Assembly (NCBI RefSeq): GCF_041734735.1 | Contig: NC_134878.1 | Location: 38,538,495-38,602,494, forward strand | From: Babylonia areolata | Lineage: Eukaryota; Mollusca; Gastropoda; Neogastropoda; Buccinidae | Direction of reading: 5' to 3' | DNA length: 64,000 nt | Shown: positions 43,924 through 54,687 of the stretch, in pieces | Numbering within the stretch: position 1 is the stretch's first letter | How the letters are laid out: each line of letters begins with the position of its first letter | The notes under the pieces: model-generated | What the model was told of the DNA's origin: nothing | Database searches by the model: none | What the model saw: the letters and a program-made list of their open reading frames with translations, nothing else | Program-made: the position numbers and the translations under genes

Positions 43924-44014
43924 CTGTAAGGAGAAGCAGCAAAGGGTATCAGAGCATGAGTTTTCTGCTAACACCAAACACTGTGGTACACCTCCTCCTG
44001 GTATTCGTTGGAAG
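43924..44014 (+). CDS. MCPH1: Proposed microcephalin exon following BRCT1
   Basis: A strong acceptor (polypyrimidine tract then ATCATTTGCAG, ends 43923) and donor GGAAG|GTATTT frame 91 nt. The first base completes the split codon of the BRCT1 exon (AG|C, Ser). It continues CKEKQQRVSEHEFSANTKHC and then CGTPPPGIRWK, open throughout and ending in phase 0. In human MCPH1 the residues after LVSVLWVEK are CRTAGAHIDESLFPAAN. The shared Cys, a hydrophobic residue then E at the same distance, and F..A fit the tail of the BRCT1 fold. An alternative donor (CTCCTG|GTATTC) would shorten it by 14 nt. Confidence 0.62.
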
Positions 44015-44066
44015 GTATTTGGCATTTCTCAGTTATTTTCCTTTTAACTCTTGACAACTCCCAAAG

Positions 44067-44068
<2 letters not shown>

Positions 44069-44130
<62 letters not shown>
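44069..44130. repeat. (TA)n microsatellite
   Basis: Almost pure (TA)n adjoining the probable 3' end of the minus-strand Tx1-type LINE. Confidence 0.95.
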
Positions 44131-46630
44131 TTTTTTTAACTTAAAAATGTTTTTGCAAAGACATGTATACAATACAGAGAACAGTATGAAACAAACAATA
44201 TAAAATGAACAGTAGCATCCACTAGAAAGAGAAAGACAACACAATAAAAAGTGATATATATATATAAATATAAACAGCAACAACAACAACAACATCAACA
44301 AATATAGAAAAACAAAACAAACAAAAAACAAAAAAACAAAAAAAACAACAACCCCAATTTGTCCAATCATTTCATCAATCCATGTTTACACATTATTGAT
44401 TGCAGTAATCACAATGATTTAAGATGACATTAATAATAAAGAGACCAGTTGTAACATAGCAATAGCATCAATTATGCCAACTATTACAGTAATGACATCA
44501 AGGATGAGGCGAAAGCGAGTGGTAGCATTATAATATCATAATAAGGAGCAATGAGTAAACCACTTCTACATTATTGGAAAAGAAAACTTGTAGTTAATCA
44601 CATTGTAAAGACAACAACAACAATAACATTTAAAAAAAAAACAATTAAAAAAAAAAACAAAAACATAAAGACCTGCTAGTACAAAGTAAGGACTATTATA
44701 CAGATTGATAACTATGGAACATGCAAAATTGGTATCAGGTAACAGTTTCCGTAATTGGAAGGTAACTGTTCCACTTTGTTCGGAAAACATGATGGTTCAT
44801 TAGTATATAAGATGCATGTTCTTTGGTTTTGTATCTGTATCCAAAAAAGGTGTTCAATGGTTTCTGGATGTGATCCACAGAAGCTGCATTTATCATTATG
44901 AGAGATATTCATCTGTTTCAGAGACATGTTTGTTGCAAAAGTCCTATGAACTATTCTTATTTGAAACCATTTTAAGTTTACATCACTTATTTTGTGTATT
45001 TTGTGAAATGTCTGTTTCCAGTTAATGTTCAGTTGCAACAAATCGTTCCATTTGTTACAGCATTTAGGGGTCATATTGTTGTTAACTAAAGTGTCAAAAT
45101 AAACTTTTGTTCCTTTTTCCACTGAATATATCATTTGTAATGATTTTCTCGTCTGCAAAGACTGTCATTATCAATTTCAATGTTCAGGTTTTTTATATAA
45201 TTTCTAACTGACCTTATGCAACCAATTAAAGGAAGAAAAATTGTTATATTTCCATGCTTTTGACTAAAATCTTCATAGGAAAGGAAACTACTGTCCCCAT
45301 GCACTATCTAGATGAGAAATATTCCATCCAATTTCTGTATGATAAAACCTTCCTTCCAATTTTGATATTTTGGTTCAGAAAGATTGGTTCTGCTGAAACT
45401 TCTTTGCTGTTTGATAGTGGGACCTTCTGACAAAATTATTTGTAGGCTTGGAAAACATGAATCCAGAACTTATTCTTGTCATCAGGTGTTGGTGGACAGG
45501 GTCCATATCTATCAAAATCTTCAATAATGGGATGGATTGCTTTTATTATTAAAGTCCATTTATGGTTTGAAAACTTTATGTATCCAGCTCAGTTTAAGAC
45601 CTTTAATAAATTGCTTGATGTCAAACATTCCTAATCCTCCTATTCTTATACTTTTAATTACTGTTTTTCTACTTATTCGATCCTGTTTTTTGTTCCAAAT
45701 GAACTGAAAACATGCCTTCTGCAGCTCATCAATATATTCATCAGGTGGATTTGGTAGAAACATCCATAACTGGATTATTTTTGATAAATTAATGACTTGA
45801 GAACAGCTATCCTTCCTAAAGGGGTAATCAATCTTTTTATCCATATTCTAAATAACATTCTAATTTAAGATATTTTGTCTTTATAGTTTAATTCCTCACA
45901 TTCTTCTAAATCAGCGGTAAACCACACTCATAAGATCTTAAATTTTGGTGGGTTCCACACCATTTTTAAATGAGGTAGACATCTAATTTGACATTGTTTT
46001 CTGCTACCCAGCCATATTGCTCAAGTTTTTACCTGCATTCATAAATAATCCTGAAAAACTACTAAACAACTCAATTGTCCTTATGATCTCCTCAAATGAT
46101 ACTCTACCTCCTTTGGTCATCAATTGGGTGTCATCTGCAAACTGTGCAATTTTATGTTCTGTATTGTTAATATTAATACCTTTTATCAGTTTATTTTCTC
46201 TTATCATTAAGCCAAGGATTTCAACACATAAAAGAAATAAATAGGGTGAAATGAGATCACCTTGACAACATCCTCTCTCTTCTGGAAACCAAGAAGATGC
46301 TGTTCCGTTTACTACTGCTGCTGATTTAATATTTTGATAAGAGGTACTTATCCATCTACAGAAGACTGGACCCAATCCAAATGCTTTTAACACTTTCATC
46401 ATAAAGGTGACGTCAACAGTATCAGATTCTTTTTCAAAATCTATATAAATCAATAAACCAGGCAACTGTTTTGAATTTGAATAATGAATCAAATCATGTA
46501 TTAATCTAATGTTGTCACCAATTAATCTGTTAGACATAAATCCTGTTTGGTCATCACTAATTAAAGAGGAGAGCACAGACTTTACTCTATTTGTTAAGCA
46601 AGAAGATCCAATTTTATAAACAACATTTAA
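44131..46630 (-). mobile_element. Tx1/L1-type LINE no. 1, 3' half
   Basis: Minus-strand continuation of 48968-50575 across the piggyBac insertion. It resumes with LNVVYKIGSSCLTNRVKSVL and continues through the RT core, then FLPNPPDEYIDELQKACFQF, RKTVIKSIRIGGLGMFD and, near 44960-44850, the Cys-rich CSFCGSHPETIEHLFW segment that ends Tx1/L1-type proteins. The 3' UTR runs to the (TA)n at 44130; the exact end is uncertain. There are several frameshifts (about 46000-45850 and 45550-45160). Confidence 0.85.
46004..46626 (-). pseudogene. Tx1/L1-type reverse transcriptase core
   Basis: Open over about 208 codons: SDDQTGFMSNRLIGDNIRL, LLIYIDFEKESDTVDVTF (normally AFDSV), ERGCCQGDLISPYLFLL, EILGLMIRENKLIKGI, IAQFADDTQLM (catalytic aspartates) and FSSFSGLFMNAGK. 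The pattern IDFEKAFDSV, RQGDP.SPYLF, ADDT is typical of L1/Tx1-type RTs. The upstream motif IKNWRPISLL lies at 48972-49010, on the far side of the piggyBac element. Confidence 0.88.
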
Positions 46631-46888
46631 CCTGTTGACTGCGCTGTTGACGTACGGCATATGTCATGAAATGTCGCTGGCCAATTGATGTGTGCCGTAC
46701 GTCATGTTACAACGTTCTATGTTTTGAGTCCCACACTGCAGAAAAAACAGTCTGCTAACCATTAAATTAGCTCCACTGAGAACTCTTTGTCTCCTGAGTT
46801 CCATTAGCTAAAAATATCCACCTATTGTCATATTTATGGCGAAAGTTTTGCAAGTTTGTACGAAGCTTAAGTTGTGTTTACAAAGCCA

Positions 46889-47109
46889 TGGCTGAACGCA
46901 GACAAACCCCAACACTTGCATGAATATTGGAAGAAATCCTTCACGATGCAAATAGTAGAGATGAAGATTGTGGACTGAATGAGATAGAACTGCGTGAAGT
47001 TGATGCCGAAGATGCAGATTTTGACATGCAGGGGGGTGGAAGGTGGCGTTGCTTGACGAAAATGAACAGACAAGCTCAGTTGATTCAAGATGCAGGTGGG
47101 TGTTTATGA
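46889..47109 (+). pseudogene. piggyBac transposase N-terminal fragment
   Basis: ATG at 46889 begins MAERRQTPTLA, then a TGA, then ILEEILHDANSRDEDCG and an acidic EVDAEDADFDMQGGGRW segment. Acidic, low-complexity N-termini before the DNA-binding and catalytic region are usual in piggyBac transposases. It ends near 47109. The middle of the protein is absent. Confidence 0.6.
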
Positions 47110-47339
47110 GGTTTGTCAGTTTATTATTTACTTTCTGTTTGTTGTAACAATGAATATGACTGCATTGTGTGTGTTTTGAATGTGTTAGCTGTAGTAAGTT
47201 GCTTCGTCAGTCATTGATCAGTGTCTGTGTGTGAGAGAGAGAGAGTCAGTCACGTGTGTATGCTGTGTGACCAACGCTGCACGAGGGGGTGTGGTTTGCT
47301 GGCTGGCTCATTGTTGATGACAGTGTGTATCGCTCGCCT

Positions 47340-47492
47340 AGAGCATTCTGTGAATTCGTTCCCAAGTCGCCCGAAAGCGGAGTATGGCTGCCTACATGGC
47401 GGGGTAGAAACAGTCATACACGTAAGAGCCCACTCGTGTGCCTACAAGTGAACGTGGGAGCTGCAACCCACGAATGCAGAAGAAGAAGAAGT
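47340..47492 (+). mobile_element. SINE 3' fragment
   Basis: CGGAGTATGGCTGCCTACAT, then GGTAGAAACAGTCATACACG, AAGAGCCCACTCGTGTGCC, ACAAGTGAACGTGGGAGCTG and an (AGA)n tail (GCAGAAGAAGAAGAAG). The first block is shared with the SINE at 4395-4930. The copy is 5'-truncated and lies within the piggyBac relict. Confidence 0.75.
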
Positions 47493-47513
47493 TCCCGAGT
47501 GTTTATTGGTTTT

Positions 47514-47545
<32 letters not shown>

Positions 47546-47860
47546 GGTGGTGAGTGAGTGTGAGGGTGAGTGAGTGTGTGTGTGAGTGTGTGTGTGAGAG
47601 TGAGTGGGGAAGGGGTAGGGGTTGTGGGGGGGGGGGGAGGAAATATTTACAAAACTGAAATCAGAGAATGATATACAGAATTGTATGCCTAAATTACTTT
47701 GTAAATGTAACACTTGTAGAAGTGTGTGTGTGTGTGTGTGTGGTGTCATTTTGTTTTGTATGAGAAAGAGAATGAAGGGGGTGTGGCATACCATGAACCA
47801 GTTTCAGTGTGTGTGTGTGTGTTGGGGGGTTGGGGGGGGGTATGTGTGTGTGTTTGTATT
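47493..47860. repeat. Compound microsatellites (GTT, GGT, GTGA, TG, poly-G)
   Basis: (GTT)n then (GGT)n at about 47514-47552, (GTGA)-type units to 47604, a G run near 47628, and (TG)n at 47722-47742 and 47807-47822. Confidence 0.9.
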
Positions 47861-47989
47861 TCAGCTTCTCAGAACAATCAGAAATAAAATGATACCATTT
47901 CATAACCTTTTTATATGTAAAAAAAACCAAAAACAACCAACCAAACAAACAACAAAAAAAAACCCAACAAACTTAGTCTTTTATGCAGT

Positions 47990-48600
47990 GTGTTTCAGGT
48001 ATGCAGCATGGTGATGTTCATGATGTTTGTCCTGGACCATCTGGAGTTGACAACTTGCCACAAACCTGCAGCTGAAGACCAGCAGCAGCAAGACCAAAGG
48101 GCAGTAAATAAGCCTCCAGCAATTCTGGATTACAACAAAAACATTGGTGCCATGGACCATCAAGACCAACAACTGCAGCCCTACAATGCCACAAGAAAAC
48201 CCTGGTGGTATGAATATCTGTGTGTACATTTTCTACAAATTGCCATGCTGAATGCACACATTCTCAACAAAAAAGCAGGCAACAGTAGTACATTTCTGGA
48301 CTTCAGAAGGATGTAATAAGTGTCATGATTTTTGGTGACCAAGACCCAGACACTGCTAAAGATGACCACGCTGTTCGTCTGTGTGGACGACACTTTGTTG
48401 ATGTCATCCCACATACCCCACAGAAGGCCCAGCTACAAAGGAGGTGCAGAGTCTGCTGGAAAAAAGGGCAAAGAAAGGATGTGAGGTTCTACTGCCCAGA
48501 CTACTCCAGCAAACCGCACTGTGTCTTGAAGACTGTTTACGCAAGTACCACACACAGCGTTTTTACTGGCGATAGATGCTGGGTGAGTACACCCTTTTCA
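47990..48600 (+). pseudogene. piggyBac transposase C-terminal third
   Basis: One frame (to 48316) reads AILDYNKNIGAMDHQDQQLQ, then TRKPWWYEYLCVHFLQIAML, NAHILNKKAG and FLDFRRM. This is the piggyBac segment holding the third catalytic Asp (normally YN...GGVD..DQ) and following helices. A stop and shift lead to a second frame from about 48325: VRLCGRHFVDVIPHTP, then the Cys-rich tail RRCRVCWKKGQRKDVRFYC, PDYSSKPHC and a final H. That Cys/His pattern is the C-terminal zinc-binding domain of piggyBac transposases. The gene is broken and partial. Confidence 0.88.
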
Positions 48601-48967
48601 TTCTTTGTGTGGACTGTGTTGGAGACTTATGGACCTGGACACTGTTGCACAACCTTTGACAGTGTGTGTGGTCGATCACAACAGTCACAAGAAAGACTGG
48701 TTGATAATCTGGTTGATGTTGTAGCAATTTTTTTTTTATTGCATTTTATGGAATTTTTGTGTCAGATTGACTCATTATTTGAACATGCGAGTATAAAAAA
48801 CACACAAAATCTTGGTTCATTTTCCTTTCATTTGATATATACTTTTATGCATTTATCTTCAGTACTTTTTGACATATAAGCAAATTAAAATCATTGGTGT
48901 GTTTTTCTTGTTTTTCTGAAAATTTTCTCAGCATAGGCTGTAGCAAAACATACTAGCAGTGAAGGGG

Positions 48968-50575
48968 TTAATAAAGATATCGGTCTCCAGTTCTTGATAA
49001 ATTCTCGTGGCTTGTCACCCTTTGGTATACAAATTATTATGCCTTCTTTCTGTGTTTGTGACAGTTCACCTTTATTCAAACCTTCATTTAGTGACCTGAC
49101 AATTAAATATCCAAGATTCTTCCAAAAGAATTTTTAAAAATTGGCAGAAAAGCCATCAGTACCTGGACTCTATTGTTCTGCATGCATTTAAGTGCCTGGG
49201 TAGCTTCTTCTTAGGTAATTTCACCCTCAAGGTTTTCTGTTTCTATATTACTAAGTTTAGGCATTTCCTTAACCGTATCTGCTATTTCACATGTTTGAAT
49301 AAGTCTCTTTTTATATAAATGTTTATAGAAATCATTAACCTCCTTTAATATTACGTTATGTTCATGAAGTTCTTCTTCTTTGTAACTAATTCCTTCATAC
49401 TTTTATTTATAAAGTGTCTTTTTTCAAGATTACAAAAGTACTTTGATACTTTTTCTCCTTTTGCTATCCATCTAGCCCTTGAACGCATGAGTACTCCTTC
49501 CATCTTCTTTTTTGTAATATCTACAAGTTTTGACTTATTCTCTTCTAATCTATCATTTTCTTGACATGTTCTAACATTCCAGCTTTCTAAGTTCTGTATT
49601 TCTGTTTCTAACTGTTGTTCTTCCTCCTCTGTTTTACGTTTTTTCATAGTGGTGTATGAGCTTGTTTTTGATCTAATCTTCATTAACAGAACATCAAACA
49701 GTAATTGGTCTGATATTACAAACTGTATTTCTGACATTGGATGTTCTTCATAATTGTATACTGGAACTGCATATTCTCCAATAACATGTTTGATTTCTTC
49801 TTTGGTTTCATTTACATAATCTATATGTTTCAATAAAGAATTGTTGAATTTCCAAAAAGACTTTTGTTTAATTTTTTCACCAAATGAAAGTTAAGAACTA
49901 TCATTGAATGGTCTGTCCTATAGCCACATTGGATGTCTGCTTCACGTACATACTGTATCAAACATTCAGATATAAGGAATAAGTCCAAACGGCTCTGTTG
50001 AAAAAGGGATGGTCTACGCCATGTAAAACATGTACTGTCAGGGTTTAAGTCTCGCCAAACATAATACATTACATATCTAAGTTTATCATAATATCTTCTA
50101 CTTTGTCTCTAGCTTTAGGGTTATTTATGTGTTTATAATTAAAATAATCTTTATGTGGGTCAAGAACTAGATTCCAGTCACCTCCAATGATCAAGTTTGA
50201 GTATCCAATCTCTGTAATATTTTTTTCCAGTTCATCACAAAATTCTGGGGAATCGTTTGGGCCATAAATGTTTACAATTGAGAAACCCTTTTCTACTGCT
50301 GTGAAGGAAATAATGATGTAGTTTCCATTAGGATCCTTGTACACCTTTTTGATTTTAAATTCAAAGTTGTCATTCATATTGAACATAACAGCAACACCTT
50401 GTGAATTATGAGATGCAAAGTGACAAGTGTAACCCCATTCAGATCTAACATGTGATGTGTATCTTGATGGAGATAAATGGAGTGTTTCTTTTGTCTAAGA
50501 AAGTGAAAAACATCTCTTCTCAACGTTACTCAGTCCTTGACAGTTCATGGAAACAATGCTAATATTTTCCATTTT
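48968..50575 (-). mobile_element. Tx1/L1-type LINE no. 1, 5' half (endonuclease to RT start)
   Basis: From 50571 on the minus strand: MENISIVSMNCQGLSNVEKR (catalytic Asn), then a frameshift; VAVMFNMNDNFEFKIKKVY; FSIVNIYGPNDSPEF; LIIGGDWNLVLDPHKDY; RLDLFLISE; GYRTDHSMIVL (the S/T-D-H signature). A linker (49833-49351) leads to GIIICIPKGDKPREFIKNWR, PISL, where the piggyBac element interrupts. The order and motifs are those of Tx1/L1-type ORF2. ORF1 is not recognisable upstream. Breaks lie near 50480, 50068, 49340-49080 and at the insertion. Confidence 0.87.
49830..50386 (-). pseudogene. Tx1/L1-type AP endonuclease
   Basis: Two adjoining frames hold the domain. 50386-50069 has KDPNGNYIIISFTA, IVNIYGPND, LIIGGDWNLVLD and ends MINLDM with a stop. 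50069-49830 continues YYVWRDLNPDSTCFTWRRPS, LDLFLISECL and YRTDHSMIVLNFHL. These are the conserved Asp/Asn and Asp-His positions of APE-type LINE nucleases. The stop between the frames and the frameshift upstream inactivate it. Confidence 0.85.
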
Positions 50576-51796
50576 ATTATATTATTATTGTGGCTAATAT
50601 ATCCAGTAATTAATAGCTTATACTATATTTTCTAATGGAGTCTAGAGGGCATCCACTCATTCTATTGTTTACATAGTTACATAGTACAACTGTGCAAAGG
50701 CTTTCATATAAAGAAAAATACATTGCTTTATGAGTACCCATCACTATGTGGCAGTCATTTATATCATCCACAATGAGACAAGTTAAAATAAAAACAAAGT
50801 ACATCAACAGAAAAACACACATTCAGACATACAGGTAAGTTTTGGTCAAGTGAGTGGGATCTTGAGGCGACATTCGTGCAGCACTTGGGGGAAAAAAAAG
50901 AAGAAAAAAAAAGGATAAGCCTGTGTTTGTGTTCTGTTTGTGTTAACATAGCGTGTGCATAAGTGGGAGCATGTTGCACGCACCTGCTCATGATGCATGC
51001 ATGTACAAAAAACAACAACAAACAAAACAACAGCAACAAAAACAAACGCATGCTACAACATGACCATATGCATGACAATATCATCTGCACAATCCACAAT
51101 CACCACAACATACACCCACTCACAAATTCGTCCATTGGGCAAGTGGAAACTTCACACACGTACCGCGGAATACACGGCACAGTTTTCTCCAGCACTAGAG
51201 TCGGCAGTATTGTGTCCACCACAGGGGAGTAGGGAACATAGGGACGGGGTGTGTGGGAGAAGTACTGGTAATGGCAAGGAGGGGGAGGGGAAATGACAGT
51301 CAGTGGAGGAAGGCACGGTAGCAGCGGGCCACATCAAAGATACAACAAGCAATAGCAAACTCAGCAATACACAGAGCTGAAGAACCACACACAAGCGCAC
51401 GCACAAATCTTGCGAGGAGAGGTGGGGCTGTAAGTTTAACCTCTCTCAGTTGTGTGCGGAAATCATTATTACATGTTTGTTTAGAAAGAAAATGATGTGT
51501 GAAATGAATGAACGGGTGAGCGAATTGTTTGTCTCGAAACACATTCCAATCATATAAAAATTAAAATTTTTTTTTAAAAAACAGGAAAAAAAAGCAAAAA
51601 AAGCTGATATTTGTTACACCTTTGCATAAGTTGCAGCTGGCCCATACATCATAATGGTGTGGGTTTTTGGTTGCTATTTTTGACACACTAGTGGAAACAA
51701 AGTGAACCTTAGTTATAACCAGGTGTTCTGCTGTCTGTGTGTCCATGTGGGTGTGTGTGCTTGTGTGTGTCCAGGGCAAACTTTCACAAATTCTTT
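50576..51796. other. Unassigned, low-complexity-rich DNA
   Basis: This may include 5' leader of the minus-strand LINE, but no ORF1 is recognisable. A-rich, CA-rich and GT-rich stretches account for the open frames in it. Confidence 0.4.
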
Positions 51797-53913
51797 TTTT
51801 TTTTTTTTTTTTTTTTTCAGTTTTGAAAAAAAATTTAATGTCCACACCAGAAACATTACAGGATAGTATGACATACACAAGTACATTTGGAGGAAAGACA
51901 ACAAAATATCAACAACTGAAAAAGAAAACAGTGAATGAGGGGGGAGAGAGGGGGGATGAGAGAGAGAGAGAGAGATACCTATCATTTGAATTCATTTTCC
52001 CTTCTTTGGCTTTTTTTTTCTATGGAGTGAATAACAAAAATGGTGTGTTCTATGGTTACATATATCCAGACATATTAACAACACAGGAAATGTTAGAAGA
52101 ACATTCTGATAGACTGCATCATTGATATATAACTTTGACATGGGTAATAAGGGATAATGTCACACTACAAAAACATACTCAAAGAGAAAAATGAAAAATG
52201 AATAAATAGATATAATAAAATAAAAAAGATAATGATAAATATAACCAACATCGTGTCTAAAAGTACACATACTCGAACTCATACAAGAGGATGTCAATAT
52301 TTAACTGAACATGTATCTTATCTAAGCCAAGAGATAATTATGTATTCTTCACTACTTTTTTTTTCCATGAAATTGATTCAATAAGTGCTTTGTAATGTGC
52401 CATTTAAAGGTAAAATCTCTGTACAGCATGTTTAATTTTGCAATGTATTCTTCACTTTGGTATCTCATTTTAAAATATTTTCTAAAAACTGAAAACAGAG
52501 GATAAATATTTTTAACTTTGCATTTGTACAAAAAGAACTTTGCAGATATTGTTATGTAAATGAGAACGTCATCTCTTTTAACTTACAGTCGGTGCAAAAT
52601 AATAATAATTCTTTTGACAATACAAGGTTATGTGTGTTTGTGCAATTGTCATTTAAGAAATGTTCTATATCTTTCCAGAAGGCAGACTTTACACTGCATG
52701 TGATGAACAAGTAGCTGATTGTTTCCTTTTTGGTTTTACAAAATGTACATTTGTTGTTTTCAACGATACTCATTTTTTCAAGATTTATATTTGTTGCCAG
52801 TATTCTATGAACTGTTCTAAATTGAAACCATTTCAGTTTACTTTCTTTTATACTTTGTATTGTCTCAAATATATTTTTTCCACTTAAGATTGGTTATTTC
52901 TTTGTTCCATTTTTCACAGCAATTTGGTTGGTTGTTATCTGCAACAAGAGTGTCATAATAAAGTTTTGACCCTTTCCCTACACTCTGGATTATGTTAAGA
53001 GCTTTTTGTATTTTATTTGACTCATTGCTATTCAGACCAATACTGTTTTTACTAATGAACTTTTTGACTGCTTGTACACAACCTGGGAATTCTAAAAAGT
53101 TTGTTTTGATGTTAAATTTACTCTTGAAGTCTTCATAGGAAATAAATGCTCCTGTTTCACTGACTAAATCTGCAATGCGGTATACACCTTTGTTCATCCA
53201 TTCCTTATAGTATATTATTTTTCTATCAGTTTTGATAAACTCATTACAGAAAATATTTTCAGCTAAGAGGTCTTCAGAATTACCAATATGGACTTTTTCT
53301 CGAAACATTTTATAAGCTTGGAAGGTGTCATTCCAGAAATCTCCAGAATTTATTCATTTAATTGGTATATCACAACTGCATTTATCAAGTTCTTTAACTA
53401 GAAGGCACATATATTCTATTATGGATCTCCACTTGTGATTACTGAATTTCAGTTTTCAAATCCACATTAGTTTGAGGGCCATTATCAGATGCTTAATAAA
53501 AGGTATTCCTAATCCTCCGTCTTTTATTATACTTTTTATTGCTGTTCTCCTTGCTATCTTGTCTTGTTTACCGCCCCATATGAATTGAAAACACTGTTTT
53601 TGAAGAAGGTTAGTATATTTAGTTGGTGGGTTAGGTAACAATATCCAGAGATATATCAGCTTCGAGAGAATTAGTGATTTTAATACTGCTACTCTGCCTA
53701 TAGGTGTAATATTTCTCTTGATCCAGACTTTAAAAAGGGATTTTACCTCTTTGAATTTTTCACTATAGTTCAGTCCAGCGCACTGAAAGGTCTGGGGTGA
53801 ACCAAAAACCTAGTATCTTAAACTGATGGATTCCAATCCATTTTCAGGTAGGGCATATATCTTACATTTGAATGTAATCTACTCCCTAGCCAAACTGCTT
53901 TTGTTTTTTCAAT
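51797..53913 (-). mobile_element. Tx1/L1-type LINE no. 2, 3' part
   Basis: On the minus strand from 53913: IEKTKAVWLGSRLHSN, LKMDWNPSV, then MLPNPPTKYTNLLQKQCFQF, KDGGLGIPFIKHLIMALKL, MNKGVYRIADLVSETGAFI and the Cys-rich CTFCKTKKETISYLFITC end. A 3' UTR of about 0.7 kb ends in poly(A), seen as a T run at 51797-51820. It continues the coding pieces at 60777-61015, from which it is separated by the LTR element. Several frameshifts. Confidence 0.85.
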
Positions 53914-53918
53914 ATTTA
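53914..53918. repeat. Target duplication ATTTA, left
   Basis: ATTTA immediately before the LTR start (TGTCACGG). The same ATTTA follows the LTR end at 60772-60776. Confidence 0.8.
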
Positions 53919-54687
53919 TGTCACGGCTTGTTGGCGATCGTTGCATGTGTTCATGTGCAACTCTTTTCCATCCCTTCTCCCCCATTCTCCTTTCTCTCTC
54001 TCTCCTTCCTCCCCTCTCTCCCTCTCCACCTTTCTCCTTCACCTCTCTCTCTCCTTCCTGTGTATGCACGTGCATATCTGGGGATATGCGTGTGGCATGT
54101 CCCTTCTGAACTTTTTTTTTTTTTAACTCTGAGCTGAGTTCAGAAATCTATCTAGTTAGGGGAGAAAGATTCCCCTGGGCTGTTGATGCCGATCGTTGAG
54201 GAGAGATGGGTCACCGTTCCAGCGTGTGTGCTGTTTGGTGCCATTGGTGAAGTTCTGGGGCGTTTTCCTTGTCATCCCCTTCTTCTTCCGTGTTGGTCTG
54301 TGTGGGTCTGTTTCACCCTGGGCTAGTGACTGGTGTGCCTATTTACCTGGTGACAGGTGAGAGAGTCTGTGTTTGTCTTCGTAATATTAATTTAGTGATG
54401 TGACTTGTGACTTTTGCTGACATCAAGTGAATTGGGTATGGGCGCATGTAAGGTTGAAGTGATGTTTTTATCGGAAATATTTTAAGTCCAGTAGTCTTTT
54501 ATTTCTAAATATTTGGGGGGAATTAGTAGATTTGATGCATTTAGGTGTATCATTTTTGCCATATATTCAGCTTGGGTAATTGTTTCAATTTGCTTTCTTG
54601 TGAAAAAAATGTCCGATTAGTCTGTAAATTTCCCCAAACATTTTTGTGCGGATGGAAATGAGATGTAATTGTGATGTAGCATGACTG

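Larger units (their letters stand above)
46631..48967 (+). mobile_element. piggyBac relict inserted in a LINE
   Basis: Flanked by TTAA at 46627-46630 and 48968-48971. Ends are CCTGTTGACTGC and, inverted, CCCCTTCACTGC, giving a TIR of roughly 12-16 bp with the TTAA. Inside are an N-terminal transposase piece (46889-47109), a SINE fragment with microsatellites (47340-47860), and the transposase C-terminal third (47990-48600). The first two catalytic Asp regions are missing, so it cannot encode a full transposase. The TTAA lies exactly within the RT frame of the host LINE. Confidence 0.9.

Noticed and set aside
44044-44370. 108-codon minus-strand frame rich in Leu and Phe, membrane-protein-like
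   Set aside because: It is encoded by (TA)n and A-rich 3' UTR of a LINE; the hydrophobicity reflects T-rich low complexity.
53826-54137. 103-codon + strand frame with Ser/Pro/Leu-rich repeats
   Set aside because: Arises from a CT-rich low-complexity tract in the 5' LTR and crosses the LTR boundary.
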